Positions 36,001 to 48,000 of a stretch of DNA of 64,000 bases are shown here, one piece after another (positions within the stretch are counted from its first letter, which is position 1; every line of letters begins with the position of its first letter). The stretch is from assembly GCA_942159475.1 (NCBI GenBank), contig OW804102.1:20030684-20094683 (forward strand), read 5' to 3'. Both the position numbers and the translations under genes were made by a program. The notes below the pieces were generated by a model. It was given only the letters and a program-made list of their open reading frames with translations, was not told where the DNA came from and ran no database searches. This DNA comes from Sthenelais limicola. Its lineage: Eukaryota; Annelida; Polychaeta; Phyllodocida; Sigalionidae.

Positions 36001-39000
36001 CATAAAACAAGTCCCGTCGATAAAGTACTGGTTCTACATCAGTTCACAGATATGGAACTCCCGGTTATAGAATGCGCATATATATATATACTAAATGTAG
36101 TTATTTTACTGGTAATTGGTAATTTTCAAATATGATGGTGTATCAAAATGTATTTTTGTAACAAATCACATATAGAACGGTGCGGGATGGTGGCGTCTCC
36201 CTTAATTCTTAGTCTTATATAGTCTTATATATTAATAGACCCGCCCCCTAGATAAAAACGTATCAAATAGAAGTGAGATTATAAAAATCTAACTATGCAG
36301 AGAACATTTGTCGTCGCTAGTTTTATATATCTATGACTCCTAGATGATCGCATCGGCAGTAATGGTTGTGAAAGTGTTCTGCTTCTAATGTCCCCAGGCA
36401 GTCCTTTTTATGGAAATGATCCACATTTGAAAAAGTATTCCTGAGCCTGCATTTGTATAACTATACTCGAGAATTTGGATAACAGGTTGTGCATGCTAAG
36501 TCCCCCTGGGAACAACAAATCTTCTCCCGTTCATATGTATGTTGTTATGTTTTAGTACAGGCATTTTAGCATGGAACCCGGAATAAAATAATGTAAAGCT
36601 GATTTGTTTATATATGGTGCAGGGCACATGGGAGATCATTCCCGGAAAAGTCCCCACCTAGGGACTGTGTGCTTTTTGAGATTTTGATGTTTTTGTGACA
36701 TTTTCCACAAAATAGGATTGGTCTCTATGGGAAAAAGCACCTGGCTCAGGCCATTATTGCCAACATTAGAAATATTTAGCATTGTTATTTGCAGGGAATA
36801 TAAAATATACTGGACAGGTTGAGGTACCATAATAAACAAGTACATAAGGAGATTCCAAAAATATGTTTCAACAAAAAAATCTTTATTTTTTAATTTTGTT
36901 GCCATGGCAACGGTCAAATTTTGGTGAACAAAGTTTTTGAAATTTGGCATGGTGTTAGGTCAGGCCTGAAATTTTCAAAAATCACCAGCTACAAGTTGGT
37001 AGACACCCTGGTTGCCAGTAGCTTCAAAATTTAAGATGGCTGCCAATAAACAGTAAATATGGCATATCTAGGCTTCCATTTGGTGGATTTTCAACTATAA
37101 TACCACTTTATTGATGTTTTTAAGCATTATTATATGAGGAATTCATTTCTCAAGGCCATTGTTCCGAGTTAATTTTTAAAGTCAAAATTCAATGTGGCCG
37201 CCACTGAATAACAAAAATGTTATCTCCCGCATCATATATCCAAAAATCAGCTTTAGAATATTTTATTCCGGGTTTGGCCTAAAATCTACCTTAATTGCCT
37301 GTACTATTTACACTTTGTCTTGTAGGCCTACTGCAATGTCCAGAAGCGATTGCCCTCAGGGCTTTCATGTGTTTGTAATTCAGATTCCTATTAATTTGGA
37401 TACATGTTGATGCTGTGCCTTTTGTTTTTTAAACTGTTTTAGATAGTTCATTAAGCGTTTCCCTATTCTGGCTCAAAAGGAAATTAAACAGAAAATCCCA
37501 TGTTTGCGTTTCCTAAAAGCACCTTACTATGTGCAGTGGAATAGATGACTCACCCTCACTTTCTGTTGGGTCTATGTAGGATTCAGTTGTCATTTGCTTC
37601 TTGTCACTGACACTAGGATCAACCTTCCCTGTTCCTCTCCAAGTGGCATCTGGGGGATTCACTGTGCTTTTTTCCTTCTCTCTACTCGTTACAGCTGCAT
37701 CAGAATGTACTGCACAAATGATGACGAATTTCAATACACATGTTACACACGTTATACACGTTTCAACATACATGTTTCAAAATACATTTAATTATTCAGA
37801 GATCTCTCCGCTATCAAAAATATGATATATTATATCCCAGGTTACACAATATAATGGATGTGGTTACATAACTTATGAAGTTCATTCTCATTTCAACTCT
37901 GAACATGAAGCTATAGTAGATAAATTACGAGGTGGTGGGGGGGGGGGGCTTCTGTGGCTTTACACCCTTGTAATACCTAGTTAATTGATCATTTCATTGG
38001 CAAATGAGGTTATGCACTAATGGGTGCTATACCATATTCTATATAGCAACAGGCAGAGCAGACAGTTGAACTTTGATAACAGTCAGCGCACAGTTGAGTT
38101 GTAACCAAGTGCAAGAAGGATTCAAACCCATGATTGATGCTTATACATCCCAGTGGTATGAAGTCACCTTTATATAAGGACTTTTTCATTCTTGTGTGAG
38201 TCTTTTGGGAAAGAAATCATAATAGTAGGGATAAGTGCTCACGCTGTCTCTCATCGCTACCCTCATTCCTCTTTCCAACTTTTTCTCTAAAATGTCCCTG
38301 TCTCTATCTCTGACATTCTGTCTCTCTATCCCCACCTCTATTCTTCTTCTTTCCCTCTTCCCTTTTTTAACAACATACATATTCATTCCCTTCTTTCCCC
38401 TCCATCACCTTCTCTTTCTTCATTATCTACACCTCTTACTGCACCTTCTATATCAACTCCTCTATCTCCACTTCCACCCTACACCTGCACACACACAAAC
38501 CCCATCATCTGCTTGCCCTTCCTTCTTATCCACCGACACCTCCTTGACTCTTCTACCTTCTATTCCTCTTTCACCTACTCCTTCATCACCTCCTTAGCTC
38601 CTCTCCCTCACCTCAGTGTCCCCTCCTCCTCTAACTGCATCACCGACTTCTCCATCTGCTTGTCTTCCTCCATCTCCAGCACTTCCTGATGCTTCACCTC
38701 AACCACCATTTACACCTCCTCCTCCTCTTCCTCCCTCTTTGCTTCCTCCATCTCTTCCACTTTCTCCACCTCCAACTCTTCCTCGCTTCACCTCAACCAC
38801 CATTTCCATCTCCTCCTCGTCCTCCCTCTTCGCCTCCTCCATCTCTTCCTCTTTTTCTACCTCCAACTCTTCCTCATGCTTCACCTCAACCACCACTTAC
38901 ACCTCCCATGTCTCCTCCTCTTCCTCCTCTACCCCCTCTCTCCTCTCTGCCTCCTTCATCTCCTCCTCTATCTCCTCTTTCTTCACCTCAATCACTGCTA

Positions 39001-42000
39001 CTCTTTCACTTCGTTCACCTCAATCACCACTACATTCACCTCCTCTGCCATCATCTCCTCCCCCTCCCCCTCAGGGTCCCTCCCTCTCATAATCCTTATT
39101 TGTCTATCCCTATGTCTCTTACTTTGCTTCCTCTCTATCTTTATTTGTGCTTCTTGCCATATCTTGGTATCTCTGTGTGTTCAGTCCATCTCAGCATGGA
39201 ATTTTATATAGCCCGGACCTAAACATTTATACTACCCAAGCTAACTAACACTCTCAGTCTCCCACCGTCTTTCTCCCTATTTTTCTCACAGTGCAGACCA
39301 CATCTTATTCTGTCTCTCCCTGTCTCACTCTTTCTCTTTCTTTGCCTGAGTCTTCAGCACTCTGTATCTATCGTATATATTGCCTCTGAATTTATGTCTG
39401 TTGCACATCAATGACCCAAAACAGCATCCTAATTGGATTTCATGAAAGGGGATGAATGGTAAAATGGGTACTAAGTTACTAACAGGTTGAAAAAGAAAGA
39501 TGGTGGAAGGAGTCATAGAGATAATGGTGTGGGCACACTAGCGAACTAGCAAATACCATGCATAGTGTGGATATTTGCTAGTAATAGACTTAAAGGAACA
39601 AGACTGACCAACACATTTGACTGCTGGGTTCCAGGTACCATTACTCAGACATGTGATATTCTGACTGTTGCTTTCATTTGATATTGTATAGCCTCCCACA
39701 CAGGTCACAGTGATGGTGTCTCCATAATGAAATATTTTCGTATTTAAATCTTCAATTTTCATCCCATTCACATCCAGGGGACACTCTTTTTCTGGAAACA
39801 GAACATGTAAAACTGTTTTATATCAACTGGCATTTTGACTTACATGTACGTCTCAATAGCACTAAATTTTTATACAAAACAATAGTGCCTAGTGCAATAC
39901 CTCAATGGATAGGGAAAATGAAAAATGATGAGAAATCATTTTTTTGCTTATGCACATATTCAATTATGTGCCTCATATAGCAATGACTAGACATAATAAC
40001 ATAATAGAACAAGACTGACCAACACATGTCACTGCTGGGTTCCAGGTACCATTACTCAGACATGTGATATTCTGACTGTTGCTTTCATTTGATATTGTAT
40101 AGCCTTCCACACAGGTCACAGTGATGGCGTCTCCATAATGAAATATTGTCTTATTTAAATCTTCAATGTTCATCCCATTCACATCCAGGGGACACTCTTT
40201 TTCTGGAAACAGAACATGTAAAACTGTCTTACATCAACTGGCATTTTGACTTACATGTAGTGCTCATTAGCACTAAGGATTTATAAAAAAAACCACAGCA
40301 CCTAGTGCCACACCTCAATGGACAGGGACAACGGAAAATGATAGGAAATCAAGTTTTCTCATAACTAGTCAGGAAGATAATCAAATTCTTTGCAACAGCT
40401 AATTGTTTTGGAATTATTTTACCACTTGTACCAGTGTCACAAATCAACCAATTGCAAGAAAATAATATCATGTAGTTCAGGGATAGGCTTGAAAACAGAT
40501 TGAAAAAACCATGTGTCTGATGCAAAGCTACTTATGAACATATTCAATTATGTGCCTCATATAGCTATAACTAGACATAATAACATAATAGAACAAGACT
40601 GACCAACACATGTCACTGCAGGGGTCCAGGTACCATTACTCAGACATGTGATATTCTGACTATTGCTTTCATTTGATATTGTGTAGCCTTCCACACAGGT
40701 CACAGTGATGGCGTCTCCATAATGAAATATTGTCTTATTTAAATCTTCAATGTTCATCCCATTCACAGCCAGGGGACACTCTTTTTCTGAAAACAGAACG
40801 TGTGAAACTGTTTTATATCAACTGGCATTTTGACTTACATTTAGTACTCATTAGCACTAAGGATTTACACAAAACTATAGCCCTTTGTGCAATACCCCAA
40901 TGGATAGGGAAAATGAAAAATGATAGGAAATCATTTTTGCTTAATTATTCAGGACAGAAAACAAACAACATTGCATCAGCTAAATGTTTTGGAAATATTT
41001 TCCCACTTGTACCAGTGTCACAAAACCACCAAATACCAGGGAATGATATTATGTAGTTCAGGGACAGGCTTGAAAACAGAATGAAAAAAGCTACTCATAC
41101 ACATATTCAATTATGTGCCTCACATAGAAATAACTAGACATAATAACATTATGGAACAAGACTGACCAACACATTTGACTGCTGGGTTCCAGGTACCATT
41201 ACTCAGACATGTGATATTCTGACTATTGCTTTCATTTGATATTGTATAGCCTTCCACACAGGTCACAGTGATGGCGTCTCCATAATGAAATATTGTCTTA
41301 TTTAAATCTTCAATGTTCATCCCATTCACATCCAGGGGACACTCTTTTTCTGGAAATAGAATGTGTGTAACTGTCTTACATCAACTGGCATTTTGACTTA
41401 CATGTAGTGCCCAAGAGCACTGAAGATTTATACAAAACAATGGCGCCCAGTGCAATAACTCAATGAATAGGGAAAAGGGAAAATGATAGGAAATAATTGT
41501 TTTGCATAATTATTCAGGATGGAAAACAAAAAAAATTGCATCAGCTAAATGTTTTGAAAATATTTTACCATCTACATCAGTGTCACAAATCCACCAGGGA
41601 ATGATATCATGTAACTCAGGGATAGATTTAAAAACACAGTGAAAAAACCATGTGTCTGCTGCAAGCTACTTATACACATAATCAATCATGTGCCTCATAT
41701 AGCTATAACTAGACATAATAACATAATAGAACAAGACTGACCAACACATTTGACAGCTGGGGTCCAGGTACCATTACTCAGACATGTGATATTCTGACTA
41801 TTGCTTTCATTTGATATTGTATAGCCTTCCACACAGGTCACAGTGATGGCGTCTCCATAATGAAATATTGTCTTATCTAAATCTTCAATGTTCATCCCAT
41901 TCACATCCAGGGGACACTCTTTTTCTGGAAACAGAATGTGTAAAACTGTCTTACATCAACTGGCATTTTGACTTGCATGTAGTGAACTAAGGGCTTTTAC

Positions 42001-45000
42001 AAACCCATTGCACTGATTTGAAATCGTCAATGGATAAGGAAAATGGAGAATGATAAGAAATCCTTTCCTCTTTTCATTTGTTTTCAAAAGGGTTGATGAA
42101 CTTGCTGTATTTCCTCATCAACAATATTGATGTATTTTGTTTCAATAATGTCTCAATTCAACACCATCGTTTGGGGGTTTTTTTTCAAAGGGGAATACAA
42201 ATAAAAAAAGAAAATATATAGAAGTCGCTAGCAGAAAAACAGTGAGAATAAAAGTATAAACATACATAAATTCTTCTCCACAGTTAAAAAAGTGCATATA
42301 ACACTTCTTACATAACTAGAACTGGAACTTTAAGCAGTCATTTTTGACAACTTAGTCTCATTATGGAAGTACATCTTATGTTTTCTCACAGAGATTCTAA
42401 ACCTCCGATGATTTCACTAAATTGCAAAAAGTTATCTTCTCCACAATCTCTCAGTTCTTCTGTGTTTTGTGTGCAGGAATTTTGTGTTGTTTCTTCGGTT
42501 CTAACAAAAAATTCCTCAGAGTCAATGAATCTTTCTGTTGATTATCTTCACCTCATATTTATAATGTAGAATTTTATGATCTTAAGTAAAAGGTTAAGAA
42601 CATTCGATTTCTCATTACTTGTAGGGATCTCAAACAATAATTCAAATTTATTTTTGCCTTATCTACACATGTCCAGGTAATTAAAAAGCTAGTGGTTCAT
42701 CCTTAACCAGAAGACTCTTTTTTTATTCTTAAATGACACAGTTTTTGTGGTGAGGGAAGATATCTTCATTTTTTGCTCATGGAAAAGAATATTCTTATGC
42801 ACTAGCTAAATGTAATGGAAATTATTTCACCTCTAGTGACAAATCAAGCATTAGGGAAATTTGGTTAGCAGGGTATTGTATAATATTGTGTTGTTAGGAG
42901 AAAAGCATGACACTGCATAGAGAAAGATGTATGTGCTGCTAACATACATGATTAATTATTGTATATCATAAAATATCATATTCAATAATGTGCATCATAT
43001 AACCAAATACATTATAGAACAAGACTGACCAACACATGTCACTGCTGGGTTCCAGGTACCATTACTCAGACATGTGATATTCTGACTATTGCTTTCATTT
43101 GATATTGTGTAGCCTTCCACACAGGTCACAGTGATGGTGTCTCCATAATGAAATGTTGTTTTATCTAAATCTTCAATGTTCATCCCATTCACATCCAGGG
43201 GACACTCCTTTTCTGGAAACAGAACATGTAAAACTGTCTTACATCAACTGGCCTTTTGACTTACATGTAGTGCTCATTAGCACTAAGGATTTATAAAAGC
43301 ACAGCACCTAGCTGTACCTACAACCCTTTCAAGTGACTGGGCTGTAGAGCGCCCTATGAAATAATTTCCAAAATAGCCACTTAGTGTATGAAACGTTCAA
43401 AACATCACAAGTAAATCATACTCATGTCCATATAAAAGTGGATGCATGGGTGAATAACAAATTTTGCTATGTTTATATCAAATAATCTGACTGGCTGGTG
43501 CTATAATCAACTCAAGACAACCATTGAAACAGACTGTAGTCAGTGGTGAAATAGACAATAAGCGCGTCGCTGATAGCACGTTATGCATAACCATGCATGC
43601 CAGAAGGTTTACCGTAAGTGGCAGTGGAGGCTAGTAAGCTTTGAAAGTATTTTAAAACACTATTTCAACTTAGTATATAGCAAGATATGTCTCACATTTA
43701 CCATGTTTAGAATAAGGGAGAACTAAGAGACAGTTTCCCGTTTATTTTGGGCATTTATAAGTGAAGGTTCAGTCCGCTTCACCCAGGCCTGGATGAGCGG
43801 ACATTTGGGAGCTGGGAGCTTAGCAACAGACAACGTTGCGTTATGAACTCAAATTTGATTGGGTGATGCATCACAACAAGCATGACTCGTGCGTAGCAGA
43901 ATATAAACAATGTTCATCGTCGACGGGACTTGTTGCAAAACTTGGGATTACAAAAAACACATTGTCCCCCGCAATTAGATAATAGGCCCGTGCATCAAAT
44001 TAGACCTATAAGTTACTATATGTAAAGTTTCCCTGCTCAACTCTGTGCATAAGTGTAGATCTCAGTGTTTTGTATTTATTTTGTATGGGCTGCTCTTCGA
44101 CCCTATTCATGCGTACACAGTAGCACAGTATAGGGTTGATGATTCGGCAACACAGCACCTAGTGCCACACCTCAATGGACAGGGACAACGGAAAATGATA
44201 GGAAATCAAGTTTTCTCATAACTAGTCAGGAAGAGAATCAAATTCTTTGCAACAGCTAATTGTTTTGGAATTATTTTACCACTTGTACCAGTGTCACAAA
44301 TCAACCAATTGCAAGAAAATAATATCATGTAGTTCAGGGATAGGCTTGAAAACAGAATGAAAAAACCATGTGTCTGCTGCAAAGCTACTTATGAACATAT
44401 TCAATTATGTGCCTCATATAGCTATAACTAGACATAATAACATAATAGAACAAGACTAACCAACACACTTCACTGCTGGGGTCCAGGTACCATTACTCAG
44501 ACATGTGATATTCTGACTGTTGCTTTCATTTGATATTGTATAGCCTTCCACACAGGTTACAGTGATGGCGTCTCCATAATGAAATATTGTCTTATTTAAA
44601 TCTTCAATGTTCATCCCATTCACATCCAGGGGACACTCTTCTTCTGGAAACAGAACATGTGAAACTGTTTTATATCAACTGGCATTTTGACTTACATTTA
44701 GTACTCATTAGCACTAAGGATTTACACAAAACTATAGCCCTTTGTGCAATACCCCAATGGATAGGGAAAATGAAAAATGATAGGAAATCATTTTTTGCTT
44801 AATTATTCAGGACAGAAAACAAACAACATTGCATCAGCTAAATGTTTTGGAAATATTTTCCCACTTGTACCAGTGTCACAAAACCACCAAATACCAGGGA
44901 ATGATATTATGTAGTTCAGGGACAGGCTTGAAAACAGAATGAAAAAAGCTACTTATACACATATTCAATTATGTGCCTCATATAGAAATAACTAGACATA

Positions 45001-48000
45001 ATAACATTATGGAACAAGACTGACCAACACATTTGACTGCTGGGTTCCAGGTACCATTACTCAGACATGTGATATTCTGACTGTTGCTTTCATTTGATAT
45101 TGTGTAGCCTTCCACACAGGTCACAGTGATGGCGTCTCCATAATGAAATATTGTCTTATTTAAATCTTCAATGTTCATCCCATTCACATCCAGGGGACAC
45201 TCTTTTTCTGGAAATAGAATGTGTGTAACTGTCTTACATCAACTGGCATTTTGACTTACATGTAGTGCCCAAGAGCACTGAAGATTTATACAAAACAATG
45301 GCGCCCAGTGCAATAACTCAATGAATAGGGAAAAGGGAAAATGATAGGAAATCATTGTTTTGCATAATTATTCAGGATGGAAAACAAATAAAATTGCATC
45401 AGCTAAATGTTTTGAAAATATTTTACCATCTACATCAGTGTCACAAATCCACCAAATACCAGGGAATGATATCATGAAACTCAGGGATAGATTTAAAAAC
45501 ACAATGAAAAAAACATGTGTCTGCTGCAAGCTACTTATACACATAATCAATTATGTGCCTCATATAGCTATAACTAGACATAATAACATAATAGAACAAG
45601 ACTGACCAACACATGTCACTGCTGGGTTCCAGGTACCATTACTCAGACATGTGATATTCTGACTATTGCTTTCATTTGATATTGTGTAGCCTTCCACACA
45701 GGTCACAGTGATGGCGTCTCCATAATGAAATATTGCCTTATCTAAATCTTCAATGTTCATCCCATTCACATCCAGGGGACACTCTTTTTCTGGGAACAGA
45801 ACATGTAAAACTGTCTTACATCAACTGTCATTTTGACTTACATGTAATGAACTAAGGGCTTTTACAAACCCATTGCACTGAATTGAAATTGTCAATGGAT
45901 AGGGAAAATGGAGAATGATAAGAAATCCTTTCTTCTTTTCATTTGTTTTCAAAAGGGTTGATGAACTCGTTGTATTTCCTCATCAACAATATTGATGTAT
46001 TTTGTTTCAATGATGTCTCAATTCAAGATTGAGACTCTCTTTTATTTTTAATCATTACAGCCAGTGATTTGAGGGAAGATTACTTCATGTGTTGCTGAGC
46101 TGTTTAGGAAGGGAATATCTTTTACACCAGCTAAATGTTTTGGGAATTATTTCACCTCCTGTCACAAATCAAGCATCGAAAAAATTCTGTTACAGGGTAA
46201 TCTATGATATTGTGTTGTTGGGAAAAAAAGCATGACACCGCAGTGAGAAAATATATGTACATGATTAATTATTGTATATCATAATATCATATTCAATTAT
46301 GTGCATCATATAACCAAATACATAATAGAAGGAGACTGACCAACACACTTTACTGCTGGGGTCCAGGTACAATTACTCAGACATGTGATATTCTGACTAT
46401 TGCTTTCATTTGATATTGTGTAGCCTTCCACACAGGTCACAGTGATGGCGTCTCCATAATGAAATGTTGTTTTATCTAAATCTTCGATGTTAGTCCCATT
46501 CATATCCAGGTGGCACTCTTTTTCTGGAAACAGAACATGTAAAACTGTCTTATATCAACTGGCATTTTGACTTACATGTAGTACTCATTAGCACTAAGGA
46601 TTTATGAAAAAACATAGCACCTAGTGCCATACCTCAATGGATAGGGACAACAGAAAATGATGGGAAATCAACTTTTCTCATGACTAGTCAGGAAGGGAAT
46701 CAAATTCTTTGCAACCGCTAATTGTTTTTGAATTATTTTACCACTTGTACTAGTGTCACAAAGCAACCAAATGCAAGAAAATAATATCATGTAGTTCAGG
46801 ATAGGCTTGAAAACACAATGAAAAAAGCTACTTATACACATATTCAATTATGTGCCTCATATAGCTATTACTATACATAATAACATAATAGAACAAGACT
46901 GACCAACACACTTCACTGCTGGGTTCCAGGTACCATTACTCAGACATGTAATATTCTGACTATTGCTTTCATTTGATATTGTGTAGCCTTCCACACAGGT
47001 CACAGTGATGGCGTCTCCATAATGAAATATTGTCTTATTTAAATCTTCAATGTTCATCCCATTCACATCCAGGGGACACTCTTTTTCTGGAAACAGAATG
47101 TGTAAAACTGTCTTACATCACCTGGCATTTTGACTTGCATGTAGTGAACTAAGGGCTTTTACAAACCCATTGCACTGATTTGAAATCGTCAATGGATAAG
47201 GAAAATGGAGAATGATAAGAAATCCTTTCCTCTTTTCATTTGTTTTCAAAAGGGTTGATGAACTTGCTGTATTTCCTCATCAACAATATTGATGTATTTT
47301 GTTTCAATAATGTTTCAATTCAACACCATCTTTTGGGGGGTTTTTTTCAAAGGGGAATACAAATAAAAAAAGGAAATATATAGAAGTCGCTAGCAGAAAA
47401 ACAGTGAGAATAAAAGTATAAACATACATAAATTCTTCTCCACAGTTAAAAAAGTGCATATAACACTTCTTACATAACTAGAACTGGAACTTTAAGCAGT
47501 CATTTTTGACAACTTAGTCTCATTATGGAAGTACATCTTATGTTTTCTCCCAGAGATTCTAAACCTCCGATGATTTCACTAAATTGCAAAAAGTAACCTT
47601 CTCCACAATCTCTCAGTTCTTCTGTGTTTTGTGTACAGGAATTTTGTGTTGTTTCTTCGGTTCTAACAAAAAATTCCTCAGAGTCAATGAATTATTCTGT
47701 TGATTATCTTCACCTCATATTTATAATGTAGAATTTTATGATCTTAAGTAAAAGGTTAAGAACATTCGATTTCTCATTACTTGTAGGGATCTCAAACAAT
47801 AATTCAGATTTATTTTATGTCCAGCTAATTAAAAAGCTAATGATTCATCCTTTACCAGAAGACTCTTATTATATTCTTAAATGACACACTTATTGTGGTG
47901 AGGGAAGATATCTTCATTTTTTGCTTACATGTTCAGGAAAGGAATATTCTTATGCACCAGCTAAATGTATTGGAAATTATTTCACCTATAGTAACAAATC

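Larger units (their letters stand above)
34555..37553. other. intron 18 of the CCP gene
   Basis: Three kilobases with a short inverted repeat (about 35148-35185, TACTTATATG...CATATAAGTA). It also has the duplicated 100 bp segment at 35563-35662, family B copy 3 with nested hairpin element H3, and a repeat around 36640-37215 with GTTGCCATGGCAAC and AAGATGGCTGCC words like those in the foldback element. No exon recognised. Confidence 0.55.

Noticed and set aside
38105..38130. tRNA/SINE-like box B (GGTTTGAATCC on the minus strand); a similar word near 52165-52185
   Set aside because: No matching box A at the right distance and no cloverleaf could be drawn.
38235..39222. Long Ser/Pro/Leu-rich open frames on the plus strand
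   Set aside because: They are produced by the polypyrimidine tract in all frames, with no start or splice context and no domain.
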